In this document: piece after piece, positions 1 through 12,205 of the stretch | Position numbering within the stretch: the first letter of the stretch is position 1 | Layout: every line of letters starts with the position of its first letter | The notes under the pieces: generated by a model | What the model was told of the DNA's origin: nothing | Seen by the model: the letters and a program-made list of their open reading frames with translations, nothing else | The model's database searches: none | Source: Aristolochia californica | Taxonomy: Eukaryota > Streptophyta > Magnoliopsida > Piperales > Aristolochiaceae | Assembly: GCA_029961685.1 (NCBI GenBank) | Contig: JARWKL010000006.1 | Span: 17,919,276 to 17,983,275 of the forward strand | Reading direction: 5' to 3' | Length of the DNA: 64,000 nucleotides | Program-made: the position numbers and the translations under genes

Positions 1-3000
1 AGAGCTAAACAACACACTTTTTGCCTATTTTACAAAAAGTGGACCAAACAATCTTAGATTATCGTAAATGTTTTGATCAATTAATGTTGTGTGACGGCGA
101 TAATTTTTGTTAGAAATGACTTATGGTTTTGGAGTCAACACTCAATTAAAAATGTCTCATCCCCCCTCTTCCGATGATTGCTAAACCCAATATAAAAAAA
201 ACTAAAAAAGTTTAAAATCCTTAAAAATGACAGATAATGTTAGGAATTATCTCTGTCAGCATTTCTGCATTTCCATTATGGATATTCAATTTTTTTTCAA
301 ATCCAAACTTGAGTGTTCTCTCTCCCTTTTTTCCATAAAACAAAAAGAAAGGCAAATAGATCACAACAAAACTAAAATTTTAGAGTTTATGTATGCAAAA
401 AATTGAAAAGTACAATAAATGTAAGTGAAGACAATTATTTCATGCACTAAATATGAACACCAAAGATTTGTTATCCATGTTTGGGAAATTCCACTAGTAC
501 AACCCCTAATAACTTGGTGGACCTTTATAAGAAAGAGATTTCTAATTGATCCTAACATGTTTTAAATGTGGTGGATATGCATGCCTAAAACATTTTGAAG
601 ATGCAAATGACCTAATGATCCAAAAATTTCAAGGAGTGGAATAAATTAAATTCACAATTTAACGTGCAGTAGGATATTTACCTGCACCAAACAACCCACT
701 TTTTGTCATTTTAAAAAAATCGGACCTAACAATCATTGATCATCATAAATTTTATGATCGATTGATGACGTGTAAATACTATAATTCTTGTTATAAATGA
801 CTTATGGTTAGGGAGTCGACGTTCAGTTGAAAATGCCTCCCCCCCCTCTTTCGATGATTGCAAAACACAATATATAAAAACTAAAAGAGTTTACATTCTT
901 AAAAAATCACAGATACTTTTTGGAAATATCTTTCTCAGCATTTTTACTTTTCCATTTTGGATGATCAATTTTTTTTCAAATCCAAACTTGAGTTTTCACT
1001 CTCGCATTTTTCTTGTAAACAAAAAGATAAGCCAAATAGATCACAACAAAATGAAAATTTTAGAGTTTACGTATGCCAAAAATTGAAAACTATAATAAAT
1101 GTAAGTGAAGAAAATTATTTCACGCACTAAAAATGAACACCAATGTTTTGTTATCCATGTTTGGTAAATTTGACAAGTACAACCCCTACTGGCTCTGTGG
1201 AATTTCATAAGAAAGAAATTTCTAATTGATCCTAACATGTTTTAAATGTGGTGGATATGCGTGCCTGAAACATGTTGAAGATGCAAATGACCTAATGGTC
1301 CAAAAATTTCGAGTAGAAAAAATTAAACTCTCAAGTTAACGTGCAGTGGGATATTAACCAGGGTCAAACATCCGCTTTTTGCCTATTTTACAAAAAGTTG
1401 ACCTACCAATCATAGATCATCGTAAATGTTTTGATCGATTAATGATGTGTAACGACTATAATTTTTGTTAGAAATGACTTATTGTTAGGGAGTCAATTAA
1501 AAATGCCTCGCCCCCTCTTCCGATGACTGTAATACCAAATATATAAAAAATTAAAGTGTTTAAAATCCTTAAAAGTCATAGTTACTTTTTGGAAGTATCT
1601 CTCTTTGCATTTGTGTATTTCCATTTTGGATGTTCAATTTTTTTCAAATCCAAACTTGTGTTTTCTCTCTTCCATTTTTCTCGTAAATACAAAGAGACAA
1701 GGCAAAATGATCACAACAAAATGAAAATTTTAGAGTTTATTAATGCAAAAAATTGAAAACTATAATAAATGTAAGTGAATAAAATTATTACACGCACTAA
1801 AAATGAACACCAAAGTTTGGTTATCCATGTTCGGGAAATTCACTAGTAAAACCGCTAATTTCTTGGTGGAATTTTATAAAGAGATTTCTAATTGATCCTA
1901 CCATGTTTTAAATGTGGTGGATATGCATGCCTGAAACATGGTGAAGATGCAAACGACCTAATGTTACAAAAATTTCAAGGAGTAGAAAAATTAAATTCTC
2001 AAGTTCACGTGCGGTGGGATATTTACCAGAGCCAAACAACCCACATTTTGCTGATTTTACAAAAATCGGACCTAATAATCATAGATCATCGAAAATGTTT
2101 TGATCGATTAATGATGTGTAACGGCTATAATTTTTTTTAGAAATGACTTATGGTTTTGGTGTCAGCACTCAGTTAAAAATGTCTCAACCACCCTCTTCTG
2201 ATGATTACAAAACCAAATATATAAAAAACTAAAATAGTTTAAAATCCTTAAAAATGACAAATAATTTTAGGAATTATCTCTCTCAGCATTCGGCATATCC
2301 ATTTTTTATGTTCAATTTTTTTTCAAATCCAAACTTGAGTTTTCATTCTCCCATTTATCCCTCACACAAAAAGATAAGGCAAATACTTCACAACAAAATA
2401 AAAATTTTAGAGTTTATCTATGAAAAAAATTTAAAACAATAATAAATGTAATTGAAGACAATTATTTCACGCACTAAAAATGAACACCAAAGTTTTGTTA
2501 TTCATTTTTGGGAAATTTCACTAGTACAACTCCTAATAACGTGGTGGAACTTTAAAAGAAAGAGATTTCTAATTGATCCTAATATGTTTTAAATGTGGTG
2601 GATATGCATGCCTGAAACATGTTGAAGATGCATATGACCTAATGATCCAAAAATTTCGAGTAGAATAAATTAAATTCTCAATTTAATGTGCAGTGGGATA
2701 TTTACCTGAGCCCAACAACCCACTTTTTGCCATTTTCTAAAAAGCGGACCTAACAATCAATGATTATCGTAAATGTTTTGATCGATTCATGACGTGTAAC
2801 GGCTACAATTTTTGTTAGAAATGACTTATGGTTAGGGAGTCAACACTTAGTTAAAAATGTCTCGCCCCCCTCTTCTGATGATTGCAAAACCCAATATATA
2901 AAAACTAAATGAGTTTAAATTCCTAAAAAATCATAGCTACTTTTTGGAATTATGTCTCTCAGCAATTGTGCATTTCCTTTTTGGACGTTGAATTTTTTTT

Positions 3001-3720
3001 CAAATCCAAAGTAGATTTTTCACTCTCCCATTTTTCTCGTAAATAAAACGATAAGGCAAATAGATCACAACAAAGTGAAAATTTTAGAGTTTATGTATGC
3101 AAAAAATTGAAAACTATAATAAAAGTGAGTGAAGAAAATTATTTCACGCTCTAAAAATAAACACCAATGTTTTGTTATCCATGTTTGGGAAATTCCACTA
3201 GTACAATGCCTAATAGCTTTGTGGAATTTTATAAGAAAGAGATTTCTAATTGATCCTAACATGTTTTAAATGTGGTGGATATACATGCCGAAAACATGTT
3301 GCAGATGCAAATGACCTAATGATCCAAAAATTTCAAGGATTAGAATAAAATAAATTCACCATTTAACGTGTTGTGGGATATTTACCTGAGCCAAACAACC
3401 CACTTTTTGCAATTTTACAAAAAGCGGACCTAACAATCATAGCTCATCATAAATGTTTTGATCAATTCATGACATGTAACGGTTAGAATTTTTATTAGAA
3501 ATGACTTATTGTTAAAGAGTCAACATTCAGTTAAAAATTCTTCGCCCCCTTCTTCCGATTATTGCAAAACCAAAAATATAAAAAACTAAAAAAGTTTACA
3601 TTCCTAAAAAATCACATATACTTTTTTGAATTATTTCTCTCAGCATTTGTGCATTTCAATTTTGGATGTTCAATTTTATTTCAAATCCAAACTTGAGTTT
3701 TCACTCTCCCATTTTTATCG

Positions 3721-3745
3721 AAAACAAAAATATGCAAATGACCTA
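3721..3745. other. Deletion junction inside a monomer
   Basis: The copy runs normally to AAAACAAAAATA and then jumps to ATGCAAATGACCTAATG, which belongs well into the next monomer. Most of the region between the +475 landmark and the next anchor is missing. As a result the anchors at 3255 and 4457 are not one or two full periods apart. Confidence 0.8.
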
Positions 3746-3893
3746 ATGATCCAAAAAATTAGAGTAGAAAAAATTAAATTCTCAAGTTAACGTGCGGTGG
3801 GATATTTACCAGACCCAAACAACCCATGTTTTGCCGATTTGACAAAAAGCGAACCTAACAATCATAGATCATCGTAAATGTTTTGATCAATTA

Positions 3894-4027
3894 ATGATCT
3901 GTAATGACAATATTTTTTTTTAGAAATGACTTATGGTCTGGGAGTCAGCACTTAGTTAAAATGATCTGTAACGACAATAATATTTTTTAGAAATGACTTA
4001 TGGTATGGGAGTCAGCACTTAGTTAAA
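3894..4027. repeat. 67-bp local tandem duplication in a monomer
   Basis: Two adjacent copies (3894-3960 and 3961-4027) both start ATGATCTGTA and run through AGAAATGACTTATGGT to GTCAGCACTTAGTTAAA. They differ at a few bases, so the duplication is not brand new. This is a small slippage or unequal-exchange event nested in the 675-bp repeat. Confidence 0.85.
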
Positions 4028-4036
4028 AACGTTTCA

Positions 4037-4056
4037 CCCCCCCACCCCCCACCCCC
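4037..4056 (+). repeat. Interrupted C-rich tract
   Basis: C runs broken by single A bases sit at the normal C-rich position of the monomer, about 290 bp after the anchor. It looks like a modest expansion of the usual five to six C. Confidence 0.7.
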
Positions 4057-4497
4057 TTGTCTCACCCCTCCCTCTTTTGATGATTGCAAAACCCAATATA
4101 TAAAAAACTAAAATAGTTTAAAATCCTTAAAAATCACAGATTCTTTTTGCAATTATCTCTCTCAGCATTTGTGCATTTCTATTTTGGATGTTCACTTTTT
4201 TTTCAAATCCAAACTACAGGTTTCACTTTCCCATTTTAACCTCACACAAAAAGATAAGCCAAATAGATCACAACAAAATGAAAATTTTAGAGTTTATGTA
4301 TGCGAAAAATTGAAAACTATAATAAATGTAAGTGAAGAAAATTATTTCACGCACTAAAAAAGAACACCAGAGTTTTCTACCCATGTTTGGGAAATTCCAC
4401 TAGTACAACCCCTCATAGCTTGGTGGAAATTTATAAGAAAGAAATTTCTAATTCATCCTGACATATTTTAAATGTGGTGGATATACATGCCTGAAAC

Positions 4498-4512
4498 AAG
4501 TTGATGAGGGGT
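4498..4512. other. Small deletion junction in a monomer
   Basis: GAAACAAGTTGATG is followed directly by AGGGGTGGGATATT. About 65 bp of the usual spacer containing GCAAATGACCTAATGATCC is absent. Confidence 0.7.
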
Positions 4513-4692
4513 GGGATATTCACCAGAGTCAAACAACCTACTTTTTGCCTATTTTACAACAAGCGGACCTAACAATCATTGACCATCGTAAATGTTTTGA
4601 TCGATTAATGATGTGTAACGCCTATAATTTTTGTTAGAAATGACTTAGTGTTAGGGTGTCAACACTCAGTTAAAAATGCCTGAACCCCAGCC

Positions 4693-4694
<2 letters not shown>

Positions 4695-4726
<32 letters not shown>
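4695..4726 (+). repeat. Poly-C tract, 32 C
   Basis: An uninterrupted run of 32 C lies at the C-rich site of the monomer, which normally holds about six C before CTCTTCCGATGATTGC. Its length may be unreliable in any assembly. Confidence 0.9.
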
Positions 4727-4728
<2 letters not shown>

Positions 4729-5204
4729 TCCCGTTGATTCCAAAACCCAATAAATAAAAAACTAAAAGAGTTTACAATCCGAAAAAATCACATATACTTT
4801 TTGGAATTTTCTCTCTCATCATTTGTGTATTTCCATTTTGGATGTTCAATTTTTATTCAAATCCAAACTTGACTTTTCACTCTCCCATTTTTATCGAAAA
4901 TAAAAAGAGAAGGAAAATTGATTAAAACAAAATGAAAATTATAGAGTTTATTTAATTGAAAACTATAATAAATGTAAGTGAAGAAAAATATTTCATGCAC
5001 AAAAAATGAACACCAAAGTTTTGTTATCCATGTTTGGGAAATTCCACTAGTACAACCCCTAATAGCTTGGTGGAATTTTATTAGAAAGAGATTTCTAATT
5101 GATCCGGTCATGTTTTAAATGTAGTGGATATGCATGCTTGAAACATGTTGAAGATGCAAATGACCTAATGATCCAAAAATTTCAAGGAGTAGAAAAAATA
5201 AAAT

Positions 5205-5232
5205 TCTCAAGTTTTGTAAAACCCCTATTTTT
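5205..5232. other. Compound deletion junction, truncated monomer
   Basis: The sequence goes from AATTCTCAAGTT through a short fragment resembling TTGCAAAACCC to CTATTTTTCTTGTAAAC. Roughly half a monomer is missing, and the neighbouring anchors 5104 and 5452 are only about 348 bp apart. Confidence 0.75.
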
Positions 5233-8200
5233 CTTGTAAACAAAAATATGAGGAAAATAGATCACAACAAAATGAAAATTTTTTAGTTTATGTATGCAAA
5301 AATTATAAAACTCTAATAAATGTAAGTGACAAAAATTATTTCACGCACTAAAAATGAACACCAAAGTTTTGTTATCCATGTTTGAGAAATTCCACTAGTA
5401 CAACCCCTAATAACTTGGTGGAACTTTATAAGAAAGAGATTTATAATTGATCCTAACATGTTTTTAATGTGGTGGATATGCATGCCTGAACCATGTTGAA
5501 GATGCAAATGACCTAATGATCCAAAAATTTGGAGTGGAAAAATTAAATTCTTAAGTTAGCGTGCGATGGGATATTTACCAGAACCAAGCAACACATTTTT
5601 TGCCTATTTTAAAAAAAGCGGACCTAACAATCATAGATCATCGTAAATGTTTTGATCGATTAATGATTTGTAACGGCTATAATTTATTTAGAAATTACTT
5701 ATAGTTTGGGAGTCAAGACTTAGTTAAAAATGCCTCTCCCGCCACTACCCATGATTGCAACACCCAATATTTAAAAAACTGAAAGAGTTTACAATTCGTA
5801 AATATCATGGATACTTTTAGCAATTATCTATCTCAGAATTTGTGTGTTTCCATTTTGGATGTTAAATTTCTTTTCAAATCCAAACCTGAGATTTCACTCT
5901 CCCATTTTTCTCATAAACAAAAAGATAAGGCAAATAGATTATGACAAAATGAAAATTTTAGAGTTTATTTATGCAAAAAATTTATTACTATATTAAATGT
6001 AAGTGAAGCAAAATTATTTCACTCACAAAAAATGAACACCAAAGTTTTGTTATCCATGTTTGGAAAATTCCACTAGTACAACCCCTAATAGCTAGGTGGA
6101 ATTTCATAAGAAAGAAATTTTTAATTGATCCTAACATGTTTTAAATGTGGTGGATATGCTTGCCTGAAACATGTTGAAGATGCAAATGACCTAATGATCA
6201 AAAAATTTGGAGTAGAAAATATTAAATGCTCAAGTTAACGTGTGGTGGGATATTTACCAGAGCCAAACAGCCCATGTTTTGCCAATTTTACAAAAAATGG
6301 ACCTAAATATCATAAATCATTGTAAATGTTTTGATCGATTAATGATGTGAAATGGCTATAATTTTTTTTAGAAATGACTTACGGTTAGGGAGTCAATTAA
6401 AAATGCCTCGCACCCCCTCTTCTGATGATTGCAAAACCCAATATATAAGAAACCTAAAGAGTTTACAATCCTTAAAAATCATAGATACTTTTTTGAATTA
6501 TCTCTCTCAACATTTGTGTATTTCCATTTTGGATCAATTTTTTTTCAAATCCAAACTTGAGTTTTCACTCTCCCATTTTTCTCATAAATACAAAGACAAG
6601 GCAAATTGATCACAACAAAATGAAAATTATAGAGTTTATTTATGTAAAAAGTTGAAAACTATTATAAATGTAAGCGATGAAAATTATTACACGCACTAAA
6701 AATGAACACCAAAGTTTTTTTATCCACGTTTAGGAAATTCTTCCAGTACTACCGCTAATAGCTTGGTGGAATTTTATAAGAAAGAGATTTCTAATTGATC
6801 CTACCATGTTTTAAATGCGGTGGATATGCATTCCTTAAACATGTTGAATATGCAAATGACCTAATAATCTAAAAATTTCAAGGAGTAGAAAAAATTAAAT
6901 TCTCTAGTTAACGTGCGGTGGGATATTTACAAGAGCCAAACAACCCATATTTTGCCGATTTTACAAAAAGTGGACTTAACAATCATTGATCATCGTAAAT
7001 GTTTTGATCAATTAATAATGTGTAACAATTATAATTTTTGTTAGAAATGACTTATGGTTTGGCAGTCAGGACTCAGTTAAAAATATCTCACCCCCCTCTT
7101 CTGATGATTGGAAAACCCAATATATAAAAAACTAAAATAGTTTAAATTCCTCAAAAATCACAGATACTTTTTGGAATTATCTCTCTCAGCATTTGTGCAT
7201 TTCCATTTTGGATGTTCAATTTTTTTTCAAATCCAAACTTGAGTTTTCACACTCCCATTTTTCTAGTAATTAAAACGATATGGCAAATAGATCACAACAA
7301 AGTGAAAATTTTAGAGAGTTTGTATGCGAAAAATTGAAAACTATAATAAAAGTAAGTGAAGAAAATTATTTCACGCTCTAAAAATGAACACCAAAGTTTT
7401 GTTATCCATGTTTGGGAAATTCCACAAGTACAACCCCTAATAACTTGGTGGAACTTTATAAGTAAGAGATTTCTAATTGATCCTAACATGTTTTAAATGT
7501 GGTGGATATGCATGCTTGAAACATGTCGAAGATGAAAATGACCTAACCATCCAAAAATTTCAAGGAGTAGAATAAAATAAATTCACAATTTAACGTGCTG
7601 TGGGATATTTATGTGAGCCAAACAACGCACTTTTGGCCATTTTAACAAAATCGGACCTAACAATCATAGCTCATCATAAATTTTTTGATTGATTCATGAC
7701 GTGTAACAACTATAATTTTGGTTAGAAATGACTTATAGTTAAAGAGTCAACATTCAGTTAAAAATGCCTCTCCCCACTCTTCCGATTATTGCAAAATCCA
7801 ATATATAAAAAACTAAACGAGTTTACATTCCTAAAAAATCACAAATACTTTTTGGAATTATCTCTCTCAGCGTTTGTGCGTTTCCATTTTGGAAATTCAT
7901 TTTTTTTCAAATCCAAACTTGAGTTTTCACTCTCCCATTTTTCTCGTAAACAAAAAGATAAGGCAAATAGATCACAACAAAAAGAAAATTTTAGAGTTTA
8001 TGTATGCAAAATATTGAAAACTATAATAAATGTAAGTGAATAAAATTATTTCACGCACTAAAAACGAACACCAAAGTTTTGTTACCCATGTTTGGGAAGT
8101 TCCACTAGTACAACCCCTCAAAGCTTGGTGGAATTTTATAAGAAAGAAATTTCTAATTCATCCTAACATGTTTTAAATGTGGTGGATATGAATGCCTGAA

Positions 8201-9133
8201 ACATGTTCAAGATGCAAATGACCTAATGATCCAAAAATTTCAAGGAGTAGAATAAATTAAATTCACAATTTAACGTGTTGTGGGATATTTACATGAGTCA
8301 AACAACCAACTTTTTGCCTATTTTACAAAAAGCGGGGCTAACAATCGTAGATCATCGTAAATGTTTTGATCGATTAATGATGTGTAACGGCTATAATTTT
8401 TTTTAGAAAAGACTTATGTTTAGGGAGTCAACACACAGTTAAAATTGTCTGGCCCCCCTCTTCCGATGATTGCAAAACCCAATATATAAAAAACTAAAAT
8501 TTTTCAACCCTTTAAAATCGCATATAATTTTTGGAATTATCTCTCTCAGCATTTTTGCATTTCCATTTTGGATGTTCTATTTTTTTTCAAATCCAAACAA
8601 GAGTTTTCAATTTCCTATTTTTCTCGTAAACAAAAATATAAGGCAAATATATCACAACAAAATGAAATTTTTAGAGTTTATGAATGCAAAAAATTGAAAA
8701 CTATAATGAATGTAAGTGAGGAAAATTATTTTACACACTAAAAATGAACACCAAAGTTTTGTTATCCCTGTTAGGAAAATTCCACTTATACATCCCCTAA
8801 TAGCTTGGTGGAATTTTATAAGAAAGAGATTTCTAATTGATCCTACCGTGTTTTAAATGTAGTGGATATGCATGGCTGAAACATGTTGAAGATGAAAATG
8901 ACCTAATGATCCAAATATTTCAAGGAGTAGAAAAATTAAATTCTCAAGTTAACGTGTGGTGGGATATTAACCAGATCCAAACTACCCATTTTTTGCCGAT
9001 TTTACAAAAAGCGGACCTAACAATAATAGATCATCATAAATTTTTTGATCAATTAATGATGTGTAACGACGATAATTTTTGTTAGAAATGACTTATGGTA
9101 TGGGAGTCAACACTGAGATCAAAATGGCTCCCA

Positions 9134-9153
9134 CCCCCCCCCCCCCCCCCCCC
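9134..9153 (+). repeat. Poly-C tract, 20 C
   Basis: Twenty consecutive C at the standard C-rich position of the monomer, followed by TCGCCGTATTCTGATGATTGC. Confidence 0.9.
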
Positions 9154-12100
9154 TCGCCGTATTCTGATGATTGCAAAACCCAATACATAAAAAAACTAAA
9201 AGAGTTTACAACCCTTAAAAATAACCGATACATTTTGGAATTTTCTCTATCAGCATTTGTCCATTTCCATTTTGTATGTTCTATTTTTTTTCAAATCCAA
9301 ACTTGAGTTTTCTAGTAAACAAAAAGATTAGGCAAATAGATCACAACAAAATGAAAATTTAATAGTTTATGTATGCAAAAATTGAAAACTATAATAAATT
9401 TAAGTGAAGAAAATTATTTCACGCACTAAAAATGAACACCAAAGTTTTGTTATCCTTTTTTGGGAAATTCCACTAGTACAACCTCTAGTAACTTGGTGGA
9501 ACTTTATAAGAAAGAGATTTCTAATTGATCCTAACATGTTTTAAATGTGGTGGATATGCATGCTTGAAACATGTTGAAGATGCAAATGACCTAATGATAC
9601 AAAAATTTCAAGAAGTAGAAAAAGTTAAATTCTCAAGTTAACTTGCGGTGGGATATTTACCAGAGCCAAACAACCCACTTTTTGCCTATTTTACAAAAAT
9701 CCGACCTAACAATCATATATCATCGTAAATGTTTTGATTGATTAATGATGTGAAACGGATATAATTTTTATTACAAATGACTTATGGTTTAGGTGTCAAT
9801 ACTTAGTTCAAAATGGCTTGCCCCCCTTCTTCCGATGATTGCAAAACCCAATATAGAAAAAACTAAAAGTTTACAACCCTTTAAAATCACAAATACTTTT
9901 TGGAATTATCTCTCTCTCAGCATTTGTGCATTTTCATTTTGGATGTTCAATTTTTTTTCAAATCCAAACTTGAGTTTTCACTCTCCAATTTTTCTTGTTA
10001 ACAAAAAGTCCAGGCAAATAGATCACAACAAAATGAAAATTTTAGAGTTTATGTATGCAAAAAATTAAAAACTAAAACAAATGTAAGTGAAGAAAATTAT
10101 TACATGCACTAAAGTTTTGTTATCCATGTTTGGAAAATTCCACTAGTACAACCCCTAATTGCTTGGTGGAATTTTTAAAGAAAAAGATTTCTAATTTATC
10201 CTAACATGTTTTAAATGTGGTGGAAATGCATGCCTGAAACATGTTGAGGATGCAAACGACCTAATGATCCAAAAATTTCGAGTAGAAAAACTTAAATTCT
10301 CAAGTTAACGTGCGGTGGGCTATGTACCAGAGACAAACAACCCACTTTTTGCCTATTTTACAAAAAGTGGACCTAACAATCATAGATCATCGTAAATGTT
10401 TTGATTGATTAATGATGTGTAACGGCTATAATTTTTGTTAGAAATGACTTATGGTTTGGGAGTCGGTACTCCGTAAAAAATGTCTCACCTCCCTCTTCTG
10501 AAGATTGCAAAACCCAATATATAAAAAACTAAAATAGTTTAAAATCCTTAAAATCAAAGATACTTTTCAGAATTATCTCTCTCATCATTTGTGCATTTCT
10601 ATTTTGGATATTCAATTTTTTTTTTCAAATCCAAACTTGAGTTTTCGCTCTCCCATTTTTCCCTAAAACAAAAAGAAAAAGCAAATAGAACACAACAAAA
10701 TGAAAATTTTAGATTTTATGTTTTCAAAAAATTGAAAACAATAATAAAAGAAAGTGAAGACAATTATTTCACCCACTAAAAATGAACACCAAAGTTTTTT
10801 TATCAATGTTTGGGAAATTCCGCTAGTACAACCCCTAATAACGTGGTGGAACTTTATAAGCAAGAGATTTCTAATTGATCCTAACATATTTTAAATGTGG
10901 TGGATATGCATGCCTGAAACTTGTTGAAGTTGCAATGACCTAATGATCCTAAAATTTCAAGGAGTAGAATAAATTAAATTCTGAATTTAATGGGATATTT
11001 ACTTGAGCCAAACAACCCACTTTTTCGCATTTTAAAAAAAGCGGACCTTACAAACATAGATTATCATAAATGTTTTGATCGATTCACGATGTGTAACGGC
11101 TATAGTTTTTTTATAGAAATGACTTATGGTTAGGGAGTCAACTGTTTTTTAAAAATGGCTCACCCCCTCTTCCGATGATTGCAAAACCCAATATTTAAAA
11201 AACTAAAAGAGTTTACAATCCTAAAAAATCACGTATACTTTTTGGAATTATCTCTCTCAACATTTGTACATTTCTATTTTGGGTGTTCAATTTTTTTTCA
11301 AATCCAAACATGAGTTTTCACTCTCCCATTTTTCTCGTAAACAAAGAGATATGGCAAATAGATCACAACAAAGTGAAAATTTTAGAGTTTATGCATGAAA
11401 AAAATTGAAAATTATAATAAATGTAAGTGAGGAAAATTATTTCACGCACTAAAAATGAACACCAAAGTTTTGTTATCCATGTTTGGGAAATTCCACTAGT
11501 ACAACCCCTAATAGCTTGGTGGAATTTTACAAGAAAGAAATTTCTAATTGATCCTAACAAGTTTTAAATGTGGTGGATATGCATGCCAGAAACATGTTGA
11601 AGATGCAAATGACCTAATGATCCAAAAATTTGAAGGAGTAGAAAAAGTAAAACTCTCAAGTTAACGTGCGGTGGGATATTTACCGGAGCCAAACAACTCA
11701 CTTTTTGCCAATTTTACAAAAACCTGATCTAACAATCATAGATCATCGTAAATGTTTTGATTGATTAATGATGTGTAACGGCTATAAATTTTTTTAGAAA
11801 TGACTTATGGTTAGGGAGTCAACACTCAGTTGAAAGTACCTCTCCCCTTTTTTGATGATTGCAGAACCCAATATATAAAAAACTAAAAGAGTTTAAAATC
11901 TTTAAAAATCACAGATGCTTTTTGGAATTATCTCTCTCAACATTTGTGCATTTCTATATTGGATGTTTAATTTTTTTTCAAATCCAAACTTCAGTTTTCA
12001 CTCTCCCATTTTTCTCGTAAATAAAAAGATAAGGCAAATTGATCACAAAAAAAAGAAATTTTTAAAGTTTATTTATGCAAAAAAATTGAAAACTACAATA

Positions 12101-12189
12101 AATGTAAGTGCAAAAAATTATTTCTTGCACTAATAATGAACACCAAAGTTTTGTTATCCATGTTTGGAAAATTCCACTAGTACAACCCC

Positions 12190-12205
12190 TAATAGCATAA
12201 CATAT
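12190..12205. other. Small deletion junction near the anchor
   Basis: CCCCTAATAG is followed immediately by CATAACATATTGTAAATG. About 45 bp between the usual AGCTTGGTGGAATTT and the anchor is missing. A second small loss lies nearby at about 12340. Confidence 0.65.

Noticed and set aside
1892..2140. Possible zinc-knuckle pattern in CFKCGGYACLKH of the satellite frame
   Set aside because: The spacing does not match a CCHC knuckle (C-x2-C-x4-H-x4-C), the frame is broken in most monomers, and there is no neighbouring retroelement motif.
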